Shown piece by piece: positions 1 through 11,695 of a DNA stretch of 64,000 bases. How positions within the stretch are numbered: the stretch's first letter is position 1; every line of letters begins with the position of its first letter. The notes under the pieces were generated by a model. It was not told the origin of the DNA. It ran no database searches and saw nothing but the letters and a program-made list of their open reading frames with translations. Source of the stretch: Delphinapterus leucas. Lineage: Eukaryota; Chordata; Mammalia; Artiodactyla; Monodontidae. The DNA is taken from assembly GCF_002288925.2 (NCBI RefSeq), contig NW_022098023.1, positions 30,286,084 through 30,350,083 of the forward strand, read 5' to 3'. A program made the position numbers and the translations under genes.

Positions 1-386
1 GTATATACACACACAATGGAATATTTTTCAGGCACAAAAAAGATGAAATCTTGCCATTTATGACAACATGGTTGGACCTTGAGGGTTTTATGATAACTGA
101 AATAAGTTAGAGAAAGACAAATACGGTATGATTTCACTCATATGCAGAGTATAAAAGACAAAAACAAACACATAGATGCAGAAAACAGATTGGTGGTTAC
201 CAGAGGGGACCGGGGTGGGAGGGAGAGCAAAATGGGTAAAGGGGGTCAATCGTATGGTGACAGATGGAAACAAGACTTTTGGTGGTGAGCACACTGTAAT
301 GTATATAGAAGTTGAATTAAATGTTGCACCCATGAAACTTACTTAATGTCATAAAACAATGTTACCGCAATAAAAACAGAACAAAA
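1..386 (+). mobile_element. LINE-1 3' end fragment
   Basis: The sequence resembles the L1 ORF2-tail and 3'-UTR. It has the GAAATAAGTTAGAGAAAGAC-type stretch followed by the GGTGGTTACCAGAGGGG 3'-UTR motif, and it ends in an A-rich tail after AATAAAA. It is cut by the window edge, so its 5' extent is unknown. It lies in a TBC1D1 intron in the sense direction. Confidence 0.75.
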
Positions 387-1046
387 CAAAACATGGTTTA
401 TGAAGCATGGTAAATGGTTTTGAATATCAGAGCTAGTTTGGATGAGGCCCTGGTACTTCATAGCTCCCCATGCAGGTTTTAGACTTTGATCTCAATTGTA
501 CAGTGGATGGGAAAGCCACACTTTACACTGATGATTGTGCCACAGAGGAGGAGACCTGGCCTGAAGTCGGCTTGACAATGCCTGGAGGATGAGCTATTAG
601 TTGGCCTCAAAGAAGCAACCAGGAAACGAGAATGCTAGATTCCAACTTCTTGACTGAGTCACTGGAAGAGCAAGGAAGAAACTACCTGGCAGTTCTCAAG
701 CTGCTGGCCTAGTGATGAGACCCAGCTATTAAGATAGCATGACTGCAGAACTTCTTAGTGTCACAAATCAGAAGCCAAATGATAATAAATAGAAGCCATA
801 GAAAAAAGACCAGTAGTCTTCATAGAATTCCCCCAACGTTATTTATTGGGCTCATTTCCCCCTAGAACTTTGGTTAAACACATGTTCGCTTGTTGTTGCA
901 CTAAAAATGATCCAAAAGGATAAAGTAAATAAGATACCTATTAACACAAGTGATTTGTTAAACCTATTTTGTTGCTCCCTATGTATTGCAGACAAAACTT
1001 CCAAAGAGATCTTTATCTGATAAAGTACTTTAACTAAACAAAGACC
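387..1046. other. Intronic sequence, nothing recognised
   Basis: No exon-like splice pair continuing the TBC1D1 frame and no named repeat was recognised here. It belongs to the intron upstream of the exon at 1547. Confidence 0.5.
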
Positions 1047-1240
1047 TGAGATAACCAACAATGACCTACTGTATAGCACAGGGAACTCTATTCTGTGATA
1101 CCTATATGAGAAAAGAATCTGATAAAGAATGAATATATGTATATGTATAACTGAATCACTTTGCTGTATACCTGAAACTAACACAACATTGTAAATCAAC
1201 TATAATCCAATAAAATTTAAAAAAAAAACAAAAAACCAAA
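1047..1240 (+). mobile_element. LINE-1 3'-UTR terminal fragment
   Basis: This is the terminal L1 3'-UTR typical of cetartiodactyls: CCTACTGTATAGCACAGGGA, then GTATAACTGAATCACTTTGC, then ATAATCCAATAAAATTT and an A-tail. The same end sequence recurs near 58.3-58.5 kb. It is heavily 5' truncated. Confidence 0.75.
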
Positions 1241-1546
1241 TACCTGATTGACTGTCATTTAACTGTGATAGCATAGCACTGAGTGGGATTCAAAAATAGC
1301 ATTCAAGTAACAGATCAGTATTATGCACATTAAAATGGTCTTATTTCATCCAGTTTTCAATTTTATGTATAATTAATTGAAGGTCTAACTTTGAGACATT
1401 ATTTTCTCACTACCTGCTCTGTGGTCATCAAAATTCCATTATTAATATTTAGTCAGCATCAACAAAGTCTCACATTGCTGTTGGGCTTTTAATGTGTTAC
1501 CATGAAAGCAAACTTTTATAGACCTGGATTTTGTTTCTTCTTGTAG

Positions 1547-1679
1547 GTTGATGAGGTAATGCTGACTCTGAAACAGGCTTTCAGCACGGCTGCTGCCCTG
1601 CAGAGTGCCAAGACCCAGATTAAGCTGTGCGAGGCCTGCCCTATGCACTCTTTGCATAAGCTCTGTGAAAGGATTGAAG
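1547..1679 (+). CDS. TBC1D1: TBC1D1 exon: end of second PTB domain
   Basis: This 133-nt exon encodes [19 protein letters not shown]... and ends HKLCERIEG. The first part is the amphipathic C-terminal helix of the second phosphotyrosine-binding (PID) domain. The [17 protein letters not shown] part is the conserved family segment right after it. The acceptor is a pyrimidine-rich TTCTTCTTGTAG and the donor is GAAG|gtacag. It enters at phase 0 and leaves with one base (G), which is completed by GT of the next exon. In this family the PTB domains mediate interaction and membrane or cargo association rather than Rab hydrolysis. The exon encoding the core of PTB2 would lie upstream of the window. 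Confidence 0.93.
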
Positions 1680-2299
1680 GTACAGTATAAGTTGGCCTTG
1701 CCAAAGACGAGTTTGCTTGGCAAAGACAAGTTTGCTTTGGCATTGGGGAAGTGAGAAATTCGCTACTGTCATTGAATGCTTCTTTGTTTTGAGGTGAACC
1801 GAGAACCCCAAGAATCATTTCTCATGTCCAGTCAAATTTGTGCTGTCAGTCTCTCCTAGGTGCTTGGCTTTTTTTCCTCTTTCTTTTTTCTTTGTTACTT
1901 TTTCTACGAAGGCAGACTCAAGGGAGGAGCTTGCATTTCCCACAGTTCCTAAGACTCTGCTATGTGCAAAGTGGGAACTGACCAAATATTTGTTGAATGA
2001 ATGAAGAGAGGCAAAACCATCCCAGAATATCGACTGTTTAAGTCTTTCTTTTTTTCCTTTCTCACTCGATGATGTGTTCTTTTTTTCCTAAAGGTTTAGA
2101 ACAAGAATGAAACTTGCTTGGCTTTTCAGGGTCGTTTGAAAATCACACAGATAATAGACATGATGTCATAAAGCAAGTTTTTTTTTTAAAGTGTGTTTTG
2201 AGGAGGGGGAAGAGCATAAGGAAGAGATGACCCTGACTCAGTTTCCCTTTCTTCTCCTTGTCTCTTACTAGTAAAAATGGTTGAAAACTACTGTGCCAG

Positions 2300-2480
2300 A
2301 GAAGATACACAATTTGGTAAACACTTTTTAAGCATCTAGCACGTGCCAGGCAGTGTGCTTGGCACTGGGGATGCGGAGATCGTTGAGATGTGGACCATGC
2401 CTTCAGGAAGCTTAGAGTCTTGAGTGGGAGACAGGCTTGTGAGCACGTAAATGCAATCAGTACGATAGGTGTTGGAGTCG
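2300..2480 (+). mobile_element. L2 LINE 3' fragment
   Basis: The segment carries the diagnostic L2 3' phrase around TAGCACGTGCCAGGCAGTGT. It is followed by a degenerate 'tggggatgcggag...agcttagagtcttgagtgggagac' pattern. It is strongly diverged, which fits an element older than placental mammals. Confidence 0.6.
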
Positions 2481-2739
2481 ATGGGGAGAGTGTGGACTCC
2501 AGAACAAAGCAGAGAATGGACGAGCCACCGTCAGTGCACATGGAGATATCTGTTCAGTAGGCAGGAGAATCATAGGCACATGGGAAAATTGATGGACAGC
2601 CGTATTTATTGAACATCCACTCAACTGTGTGAACAAGCACTATTTAAATGTAATGTTCAAAATTTTAAAATTTATAACTATAATTTTACAGAATGCACCT
2701 TATTTTCAAATATACATGGAAACTTTACAAAAATGGAAC

Positions 2740-3200
2740 ATTCTTTGGTGTATGGTAAAGAGAATATTATAAATCTGAGGAGGAAAGGCTGAGTGATTCA
2801 GGAAATGGTGTTGGATCAATTTGCTATCCAAAGAGACAAAGATTACTTCCACTTATCCTACTCAAAATACATTCTAGGTGGATCAAAGTCCTCAATGCAA
2901 ACAAACAAAATGCTAAAATCATTCAAATAAAATAAAAATGTTATTTTGTCCCTAAACAAGAAAGCCTTTATTAAGACACAGAAATGCAGAAACTACCAAA
3001 AGAAGACATTGACAGATTTGACTTCATAAAATCTTAATATTTTTACACAACAACAACTGCTTACTTGGAAGTTAAATGATCAGTAACAAATGAGGAGAGA
3101 GCAGATTGCTGTTCAGAATTTGTAAAGACTGTTATTATCTATAAGAAAAAGATAAAAGCACCAGTAGAAAATTACACAAATCATATTAAAAAACACTCCT
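2740..3200 (+). mobile_element. Old L1 ORF2/3' relic
   Basis: The phrases GTGTTGGATCAATTTGCTAT, GGTGGATCAAAGTCCTCAAT and GACAGATTTGACTTCATAAA correspond to the L1 ORF2 C-terminal coding region. It is full of stops, so it is a dead relic. A CHR SINE lies about 50 bp further on at 3251. Confidence 0.6.
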
Positions 3201-3250
3201 CTGAAAAAAAATTTATAGTTTTAGAGACCTTTGTAAAGACAGAGAATACA

Positions 3251-3612
3251 GGGGCTTCCCTGGTGGCGCAATGCTTAAGAATCCGCCTGCCAGTGCAGGG
3301 GACACGGGTTCGAACCCTGTTCCCAGAAGATCCTACATGCCGTGGAGCAACTAAGCCCATGTACCACAACTACTGAGCCTGCGCGCTAGAGCCCACGAGC
3401 CACAACTGCTGAGCCCACGTGCCACAACTACTGAAGCCCGCGTGCCTAGAACCCATGCTCCGCAACAAGAGAAGCCACCGCAATGAGAGGCCTGTGCACC
3501 GCAACGAAGAGTAGCCCACGCTCTCTACAACTAGAGAAAGCCTGCACGCAGCAACGAAGACCCGATGCAGCCAAAAATAAATAAATAAAATAAGTTAATT
3601 GAAAAAAAAAAG
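3251..3612 (+). mobile_element. CHR-type SINE, long form
   Basis: The tRNA-derived head has box A-like TGGCGCAATGCTTAAGAATC and box B GGTTCGAACCC. The body is the long form with repeated CACAACTACTGAGCC-type units, ending CCAAAAATAAATAAAT and an A-tail. A short direct repeat (AGAATACA) flanks it. Confidence 0.9.
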
Positions 3613-3944
3613 AAAGAATACACATTATACATCCAGAAATAGTAGGGTCTCTTCCAAGATCATGAAGGGAGTGAAACTTAAGATTCCCCAGCTTCAAGGT
3701 ATGCGTATATCTGAAGGGAGCAAATGAAGGGTTCATGTGAACTGGAAAAGATTCACACGGGCTTCTTTTCCTAAGGCCTTAGATAACACCTTCTGATATG
3801 ATTGTTTTACCCTTGCCTTTGACATCGGGGCGAAGAGAGCCGTAAGATAGGGCAGTGTTCTGATAGTAAGAATGAAAGGAATAGCAATAATGCAGATGCT
3901 CCCATAAGACTTACTGTGTCTCGGCCCTGTTGTGTTTTCCATAT

Positions 3945-4095
3945 ATTAGCCCACTTAATCCGTACTGAAATCCCACAAGATGGGTAGTGTTTTGAATCCT
4001 CATTTTACTGATGAGGAAACAGGCGCCGAGACACATAGTGGGTAATAACGGCCACATCCTTATCGCTTAGGAGAGGCAGAACCAGGATTTGAACT
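3945..4095 (-). mobile_element. MIR SINE, antisense
   Basis: The phrases TTTTACTGATGAGGAAACAG and AGAACCAGGATTTGAAC are the antisense of the MIR core and 3' half. It is degenerate, as expected for an ancient SINE. Confidence 0.6.
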
Positions 4096-4920
4096 TGTTC
4101 CATCTGTTTCCAAAGCAACTTGATGTTCTCTCTGAAAGAATATCAGAAAGCCAGGATTTTCAGGACCAAGCTGTCTTGAAGCCTTGGCATCAGTGTTTCC
4201 CAAAGAGTTGTTTTCATCTGGGTAAGATAACAGTGTGAATTCTAAACTTGTGTTAGGCTTAAGTACAAAGTATAAAGCTGGAAAAAGGACCACATTCAGA
4301 TTCAACACAAATTCATGGGAAGAGAAAGTGAGAAAGATATTTAGAGATATTTAGAAGTATCTAGATATTTGTATTTCATATTACTTACTCATGTCATTGA
4401 CTCACCTGTCAGTACCTTTGGCCGCATTAATAAGGAGTTCTTTCTCTACTGAAAAAAAAAGAAAGGGCAAAGATACATATGTGATACTGAGTCCTAATCA
4501 TCTATCCCTATGTCAAGGGAGCTTTGTCATTTAGACCAGGAAGAAAAGCACCAGCCATGTTGGGGGACCAAAGTGAATCCAGGAGACAGTGTCTAAGGGG
4601 ACCATCTCTCAAGGACCAATCCTCAGAATGTGAAACTAAAGTGATGTTGAGCACTGTAGAGGTGGAGCAATTACCCTCTGTCGGGTTTTCCTACAATAAC
4701 GTGCATGAGGGCTAAATAGTATACTTACCTCTCAGGATCGGTTGATTCACTCACCAGTGACTCTAAACTGGGAGAAGAAGAAAGGCAAATCAGATGCAAG
4801 GCGGAGTAGGGGGCATGCATAATTTGCAAATAAGCTGTTTGCAATTCCTCCCCTGAAATAAAGGACTAAAGAAACTCCCTGGGCCATAGATTTAGTTACC
4901 TACTTCAAATAAGGACCCTC

Positions 4921-5132
4921 GGGTTTCCCTTGTGGCGCAGTGGTTGAGAGTCCGCCTGTCGATGCAGGGGACACGGGTTCGTGCCCCGGTCCGGGAGGAT
5001 CCCGCGTGCCGCGGAGCGGCTGGGCCCGTGAGCCATGGCCGCTGAGCCTGCGCGTCCGGAGCCTGTGCTCCGCAGCGGGAGAGGCCACAGCAGTGAGAGG
5101 CCTGTGTACCGCAAGAACAAACAAACAAAAAC
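4921..5132 (+). mobile_element. CHR-type SINE, short form
   Basis: The head GGGTTTCCCTTGTGGCGCAG is followed by box B GGTTCGTGCCC, the short-form body (GAGCCATGGCCGCTGAGCCT) and an (ACAAACAAA) tail. Translated frames through this and its relatives are repeat-derived, not genes. Confidence 0.92.
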
Positions 5133-5549
5133 TAATGATGCCTTGGTTTTATTACCAAGACCTGTATGAGGGGGAGAGCTTCCTGTGTAAGCTCTAGCTC
5201 TACTTTTTAATATTAGTAGCTATTCTTTCTTTTTTAAATGTCAAGCTTTAAGCTTAGAGATTTTGGCCAAGGCTAGTATTCACCTATGAGTTTCTAGGGT
5301 GGCTAAGTTTGTTAGTATATTCAATGGTATCTGGTTATGCTGTTGATTTGGTATCATGTAGACATTTTTTGTTAATAAGTCTGACTTCAAGATTACTGAC
5401 GAGGGCCATTGATTTTGGTGAGGAGGTTTTCCATTTTGTTTTAATCATTTTATTGTAGTGTTCCAAGGTCTGTCATAGGCAGGAACACATCTCCTTGAAA
5501 AGATTTAACTTCAGAGCCTGCTGGTGAAGGGACAAGCTGCAGTGCATTT

Positions 5550-5618
5550 TATATATACATATATATATATATATATAGACATATATATATATATACACAC
5601 ACACACATACATACACAT
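5550..5618. repeat. TA/CA microsatellite next to a splice acceptor
   Basis: A compound (TA)n then (CA)n tract with small interruptions, ending about 55 nt before the exon that begins at 5673. Length polymorphism here would lie in the branch-point/polypyrimidine neighbourhood. Confidence 0.9.
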
Positions 5619-5672
5619 TTTGATCTCTGTGGCTAGAATCTGTTTAACACCAATCCCCATCATTTCCCTTAG

Positions 5673-5764
5673 GTCTCTATCCGCCAAGAGCCAAGCTGGT
5701 AATACAGAGGCATCTCTCGTCCCTGACAGATAACGAGCAAGCTGACATCTTTGAACGAGTTCAG
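5673..5764 (+). CDS. TBC1D1: TBC1D1 exon: post-PTB2 linker, first part
   Basis: This 92-nt exon (phase 1 in, phase 0 out) encodes [20 protein letters not shown] and then [10 protein letters not shown]. It is bounded by ttcccttag and gtaaca. It continues directly from the CERIEG segment of the preceding exon. No catalytic motif is expected here; in TBC1D1/TBC1D4 this stretch is a conserved helical region that closes the PTB2 module. The unbroken frame and clear family identity make the call firm. Confidence 0.94.
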
Positions 5765-6046
5765 GTAACATTATTTATAGTCCTCACAAGTAAGGTATAA
5801 GGAATGAGAATTGGACCCTGTTTCTGTGAGTTCCTTTTTCCATTTCTCTATCTGACGTTAAACATAGATATACTATTGTACTACTGGCTAGTTACTACAA
5901 TGCCACTGTTACTTTTGTTTCTAAGAGCGGCTAAATGTTTAGCTTTACTTACGTTTGTCTGCCAGACAGGTAAAACGAAATGAGGGTAAAGTAAAACAAT
6001 GAAAGCTGTGTTGCCATAACGTGCTCTCCGTCTGTCTGTTCAACAG
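5765..6046 (+). other. TBC1D1: Short intron (282 bp)
   Basis: The shortest intron in the window, gtaaca...caacag. No repeat was recognised. The two exons it separates form one conserved block. Confidence 0.9.
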
Positions 6047-6157
6047 AAAATGAAGGCAGTCAATGACCAGGAGGAAAACGAACTTGTGATTTTACATCTG
6101 AGGCAGCTGTGCGAAGCCAAGCAGAGGACACACATACATATTGGGGAAGGCCCATCG
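6047..6157 (+). CDS. TBC1D1: TBC1D1 exon: post-PTB2 linker, second part
   Basis: This 111-nt, 37-codon exon is phase 0 at both ends. It encodes [20 protein letters not shown] then [17 protein letters not shown]. The acceptor is CTGTTCAACAG and the donor TCG|gtgaga. The charged helical stretch ending HIHIGE is a landmark shared with TBC1D4, where it ends EHIHIGE. Being phase-neutral it could be skipped without a frameshift, but I have no evidence that it is. Confidence 0.94.
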
Positions 6158-6944
6158 GTGAGATGTTTTCTAATTGACCTATTTTTGTTTTTTTCATATA
6201 TTCAGTCAAAATATCACAGAAGATGTAAAAGGAGTTTCTTTCCTTTGTCTTCTCATCTTTAGGGCTAAGTCCTAATAGTCATTTTTCCCCCCCAGCATTT
6301 TAGAAGTTTTATAGGAAATTGTAGCAAACATTGGCACATTGAGATAAAATAGTAATGATTTTAAAATGTAAAAAAAATTGTGAGTTTTGGTAGAAAACCA
6401 GTAATAATAAATGCTCATGATTTAGAATGAACATACATTTTTAGTAATATTAATCCATTATTTTATTTCAAATTCGTATGAACATCTTATTTCATTAAAA
6501 ACTTACACAGCCTTGAGTGGTAAAGAGCAGACATGCAAAGAAGCAGTAATGTCATGGAAACGGCTACCCTGGCTGCAAACTAGGGGATGATATTTTTGTG
6601 CACGTGGTTTAGAATGTGTTCCCAGCTGCATGTGCGTAAAGCAAGACCACTGGCAGCAACATCTAAAGAAATCATGACATATTTACCTCTTGATAACACT
6701 AATTCAGGTTATGTCTTAATCTCACTCTATTCAGAACAAACCACATATCGTGTGATAAGTGATTCCTTAATTATTTATTGTACAAGCACTTCTAGAGAAC
6801 CTTTTATAAATCAAGCTATGTGATAATGGTGACAAAAAAGACGTGAATAATGACGTAGCCTACAGAGAAGAGCTCAAATAATCCAAAAGGGAATGCAAAC
6901 ATAAATAGATACATATAATAGAGGCAACAAGATGGCTTTTTAAA

Positions 6945-7578
6945 ATTCCTATTAGTTTTATTTTATTTTATTTTTTTATATCTTTATTGGAGTATAATTG
7001 CTTTACAATGTTGTGTTAGTTTCTGCTGTACAACAAAGTGAATCATATATGTATACATATATCCCCATATCCCCTCCCTCTTGAGCCTCTCTCCCACCCT
7101 CCCCATCCCACCCCTCTAGGTCGTCACAAAGCATCCAGCTGGTCTCCCTGTGCTATGCGGCTCCTTCCCATTAGCCATCCTTTGTACATTTCGTAGTGTA
7201 TATATGTCAGTGCTACTCTCTCACTTCGTCCCAGCTTCCCCTTCCCCGCCACATCCTCAAGTCCATTCTCTACGTCTGCATCTTTATTCCTACCCTGACA
7301 CTAGGTTCATCAGTACTGTTTTTTTAGCTTCCATATATGTGCATTAGCTTACTATTTGTTTTTCTCTTTCTGACCTACTTCACTCTGTATGACAGACTCT
7401 AGGTCCATCCACCTCACTACAAATAACTCAATTTCATTCATTTTTGTGGCTGAGTAATATTCCACTGTTTATATGTGCCACATCTTCTTTATCCATTCAT
7501 CTGTCGATGGACACTTAGGTTGCTTCCATGTCCTGGCTATTGTAAATAGTGTGGCAGTGAACATTGTAGTACATGTAT
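6945..7578 (-). mobile_element. 5'-truncated LINE-1, antisense, with target-site duplication
   Basis: This is an antisense L1 3'-UTR plus a short piece of ORF2 tail (poly-T side TATCTTTATTGGAGTATAAT, then CTGAGTAATATTCCACTGTT). It is flanked by a near-perfect 20-bp direct repeat, aacaaGatggctttttaaaa (6926-6944 area) and aacaaTatggctttttaaaa (about 7579-7598). This marks a clean target-primed insertion. Confidence 0.88.
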
Positions 7579-7762
7579 AACAATATGGCTTTTTAAAAGA
7601 ATGTTCAGTGAACACAGAAGTAGCTACATGTTTGCTTTGGAGCTGGAATGAAGAGTAAGGATAGAGGAAAGAATGAAAGAATTCAAGAGGAAGAGATTTT
7701 TGTGGGGGGTGGAGCTGGAGTTTTAGGGGAGATAAAGATTTCTAATCTTTGAAGAATTGTGT

Positions 7763-8526
7763 GGGTTTTTTTTTAAACATCTTTATTGGAGTAAAATTGC
7801 TTTACAATGGTGTGTTAGTTTCTGCTTTATAACAAAGTAAATCAGCTATACATATACATATACACATATCCCCATATCTCTTCCCTCTTGGGTCTCCCTT
7901 CCACCCTCCCTATCCCACCCCTTTAGGTGGTCACAAAGCACCAAACTGACCTCCCTGTGCTATGTGGCTGCTTCCCACTAGCTATCGATTTTACATTTGG
8001 TAGTGTATATATGTCCATGTCACTCTCTCCCTTCGCCCCAGCTTACCCTTCCCCCTCCCCATGTCCTCAAGTCCATTCTCTACATCTGCGTCTTTATTCC
8101 TGTCCTGTCCCAGGCTCTTCAGAACCACTTTTTTTTTAGAGTCCATATATATGTGTTAGCATATGGTATTTGTTTTTCTCTTTCTGACTTACTTCACTCC
8201 GTATGACAGACTCTAGGTCCATCCACCTTGCTACAAATAACTCAATTTCATTTCTTTTTATGGCTAATATTCCATTGTATATGTGTGCCACATCTTCTTT
8301 ATCCATTCATCTGTCGACGGACACTTAGGTTGCTTCCATGTCCTGGCTATTGTAAATAGAGCTGCAATGAACATTGTGGTACATGACTCTTGTTGAATTA
8401 TGGTTTTCTCCAGGTATAATATGCCCAGTAGTGGGATTGCTAGGTCGTATGGTAGTTCTATTTTTAGTTTTTTAAGAAAGCTCCATACTGTTCTCCATAG
8501 TGGATGTATCAATTTACATTCCCAAG
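7763..8526 (-). mobile_element. 5'-truncated LINE-1, antisense
   Basis: A second, independent antisense L1 3' end lies less than 200 bp after the first. It is slightly longer, reaching into ORF2 tail (antisense TGCCCAGTAGTGGGATTGCT). A short direct repeat, GAATTGTGT, flanks it at about 7754-7762 and 8527-8535. Confidence 0.85.
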
Positions 8527-9596
8527 GAATTGTGTTTTAAGAAAGGAACATTAAGTGCAAAGTTAAGTGGTAACTTTGTAACCATGAGTGGACCTACTGC
8601 TTGGAGCCCTTCAAGGACATACTGTTTTTTTTAGGGTTTGCATGGGAATTATGGGGAAATAAGGCTGGAAGGCTAGGCAGCAGTGGGATGATGAACAGCC
8701 TTAAGCGCTAGATCAGACTTTGTCACTAAAGGACTTCAGGTAAGAGCGTGAGAGGATCAGATGTGTGGCTGGTTGGGTAAGGGGGTTGACAGTGTTAGGA
8801 CTGAAGTCACATTCTCAAATTAGGAGACCTTGGTAATAGAATACTTGAGAAGTGATTCATTTATCAAGTGCATACTATGTACTAGGCAACAGAGATGAAT
8901 AATGACAGCTCTAACTGTAAGAAGAAACCAACATGCAATCAAATGAATTAAAATATGGAATATGGTGTGATTGGCACAGAGCTATAAGTATGTACCAGAC
9001 AAGAGATAACACTGGGACACAAATAGATTGAATGATTCCGTCTTGAAAAATGTATTTTGTCTCAGAGAGAGGGTAAACTGGAGCCCTGGAGATGTGAGGG
9101 AGGGACTGAGTCAAGAGCAATTTGGGAGGCATGATCCTTAGGACTTAGTGACTGATTGGATAGATATGTTTAGGAAGAGAGAGGGGCTTGCTGGGAGACA
9201 CTTCAAGGTTTCAGATTTGGAGGAATTAGATGTAATAGCTAGGGAATACAGAAAGAAGGCAAGAGCGGGGCGAAAGATGGAAATAAGAAATAAGAATTCA
9301 ATTTTGGAAGTGTGAGATTTAATTAGAATAATGGATTTGGTGCTCATAAAATTTGAGCTGACATTATAAATGTGGAAGACTATGAACTTTGTCACAGATT
9401 TGAAGTCGAAGGAGGGTGTTCTGAGGAGCACCCACATTTCAGGCAATGAGTGAATTAAAATGGAGCCAGTGATAAAGACTGAAAGGGAATAATGAGGTAG
9501 AAAGATTTATTATGGTGAATGACCAAGGTAGGAGAAGAGTTCAAGCAAGAAGATCAACAATGTCCAATGACATAGGAAGGTCAAGAAACATAAGGA

Positions 9597-10073
9597 GTCT
9601 GTCATACAGAGTGAAGTAAGTCAGAAAGAGAAAGACAAATACCGTACACTAACACATATATATGGAATTTAAGAAAAAAAAATGTCATGAAGAACCTAGG
9701 GGTAAGACAGGAATAAAGACGCAGACCTACTGGAGAACAGACTTGAGGATATGGGGAGGGGGAAGGGTGAGCTGTGACAGGGCGAGAGAGAGTCAGGGAC
9801 ATATACACACTAACAAACGTAGTAAGGTAGATAGCTAGTGGGAAGCAGCCGCATGGCACAGGGATATTGGCTCGGTGCTTTGTGACAGCCTGGAGGGGTG
9901 GGATAGGGAGGGTGGGAGGGAGGGAGACGCAAGAGGGAAGACATATGGGAACATATGTATATGTATAACTGATTCACTTTGTTATAAAGCAGAAACTAAC
10001 ACACCATTGTAAAGCAATTATAATCCAATAAAGATGTAAAAAAAAATAAAGTAGATCTTGTTAAAAAAAAAAA
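9597..10073 (+). mobile_element. 5'-truncated LINE-1, sense, with target-site duplication
   Basis: It runs from the ORF2 tail codons (CATACAGAGTGAAGTAAGTC) through the G-rich 3'-UTR to CCAATAAAGATGTAAAAAAA. The flanking repeats AAGAAACATAAGGA (9583-9596) and AAGAAACATAAAGA (10074-10087) are a 14-bp duplication with one mismatch. Confidence 0.88.
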
Positions 10074-10254
10074 AAGAAACATAAAGACTAAAATCTGTTC
10101 ATGGCTTTGATTAAATCAGTCGTTGGTGGTGATAGTCATGTTGACCAGAAGGCTGAAGGCAGTATGTGAGGAGTGATATGCATTTTCTATATGATGGAGG
10201 GCGGTCAAGATCACAGAGGAGATTTTAACAAATTGTGTATGTTTTCCTGTCAGT

Positions 10255-10322
10255 ATACTTAAGTTCCTCCCTGCCTCTCTCTCTTTCCCTCCCTTGCTCC
10301 CTCTTTTCCTTTCTTCCTTCCA
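10255..10322. repeat. CT-rich low-complexity tract
   Basis: An imperfect pyrimidine tract (CCTCCCTGCCTCTCTCTCTT and similar) on the + strand, deep in the intron. Confidence 0.8.
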
Positions 10323-10659
10323 TTTATTCACCTGGTATTCACTGAGTAGCTGCTATGTCAGGCATTGTGCTAAGTGCCAATACGATTTCCCTATTTTCGT
10401 TGTGTCATTCATCTCAAAGCCTTAGAATGATGAGTCAACCCAGTCCTTATACACAGCCCGAGCCCAGTCCAGCTCACATCTCTATCTATTGTTTTCTTTC
10501 CTTTTTGATTGTGATCATGTTTCTTTTATCAGTAACTCCTTAGATGACCACATGGAGCCAGCTCCAGTATGGACCTCTATTGCCTCCTGCGTAGACTGTC
10601 CTGAAGCCTTCAATCTGATCTTCCAGTCTCTGATTTCCCAGTCCTTTAGGTGATTTTTG

Positions 10660-11050
10660 AACAGTCCTTTCACATAAATCTTCCCAAAACATTAGTTTCA
10701 CAGTGATGTCCCTCTGCTTGTAAATTGTGGTCAGTGATTCTTCCTAATTATCCAGCACTTAAGACCATTCAAGGTTTTATCTCCAGCTTCACTTTCCCAC
10801 TTTCCACTACTTCCCTCTGTTTTAGTCAAACACCTGTACTGACACCCTGTCGCGTGAGCATCCCAGCCTTTATGATTTTGCCGGCACCATCCCCAGTGTT
10901 GGGAAAGTCTTCACCTCCTTTTTTCTGCCTGTCTGAATCCCATGTATCCTTTTCTTCCTGACCATTGAGACCCATAACTCATGGTTCCATATTTGATTCT
11001 TATGCGTTGCTTTGTGTCACTGCTACAAGTGAACGTATTTCCTCCCCAAG
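10660..11050 (+). mobile_element. Diverged L2 LINE relic
   Basis: The order of phrases (cactt...aagaccattcaaggtttt, ctttcccactttccactactt, ...cttcctgaccattgag) resembles the L2 3' coding region. A similar copy lies near 47.5-47.9 kb. Identity is low, so the family call is tentative. Confidence 0.4.
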
Positions 11051-11695
11051 CAAAGGATGAGTTTTCTCTCTTGGAAGCTTCCTGGCACTAAGAACCATGT
11101 AATATACATAGTAGCTTTTTATCTCTATATAAGATAAAATATTTAGAGAACCTCATATGGTGGACACATTGTAGATTCTCATACAGTTCAGTACTATCAG
11201 TGAATACTTGTCGATTGAAAAGATAAATGACTCACTCACAAATGAAAATGGAATTATAACAAAGGCATTAGCAGAATCCAGCTTTACTAGAAGATGCTTT
11301 GTTCTTTGAAACCAATTTTTTGTGTTTTCCTTGGTAATTTGGATATAAAGTATGTAACTTGGAAAGGGATGGTTATAGTTGTTAATCAAAATAACAGCAG
11401 TAAAAATGGGCATCTCAAGTTTAGTTTTTGTTAAATGCAGCAGGAATATATTAGCAGAAAGGAAAGACATAAAGGAAAGATCTTATTTCTGTCTTTTTTA
11501 TTGCTTACAATATTAAAAATTAATCTCTTTTGCTTACAATCTGTGTGTTCACGATGTGGAACCTAAATTATTACTTCTTAATAGAGCTACAGAAGAATTC
11601 TCATGCTTTTTAGTGGCTTAGCCATAAGCCTGTCTTTAAAGCTTCATTTAACCTTGAGTATTTCCAACCTAAAATGTATGTTTTTCTTTCCATAG

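Larger units (their letters stand above)
1680..5672 (+). other. TBC1D1: Intron with L2, L1 relic, MIR and two CHR SINEs
   Basis: It begins gtacag and ends ccttag. It holds an L2 fragment near 2300-2480, an old L1 relic near 2740-3200, CHR SINEs at 3251 and 4921, and an antisense MIR near 3945. A TA/CA microsatellite lies just before the next exon. Nothing was recognised at 4100-4900 or 5135-5545. Confidence 0.85.
6158..11695 (+). other. TBC1D1: Intron with three truncated L1 copies
   Basis: It runs from gtgaga to catag. It contains two antisense 5'-truncated L1s (6945-7578 and 7763-8526) and one sense L1 3' end (9597-10073). There are L2-like stretches near 10320-10400 and 10660-11050 and a CT-rich tract near 10255-10322. 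The interval 8540-9580 looks like diverged old repeat that I cannot name. Nothing was recognised at 6160-6940 or 11060-11690. Confidence 0.8.

Noticed and set aside
1516..2541. Minus-strand open frames over and after the first exon
   Set aside because: They are antisense shadows of the exon and of L2 sequence, with no codon or family signal.
4921..5000. tRNA-like sequence with box A and box B at the SINE heads
   Set aside because: These are the tRNA-derived heads of CHR SINEs followed by SINE body and A-tail. None folds as a complete tRNA gene with a proper acceptor end.
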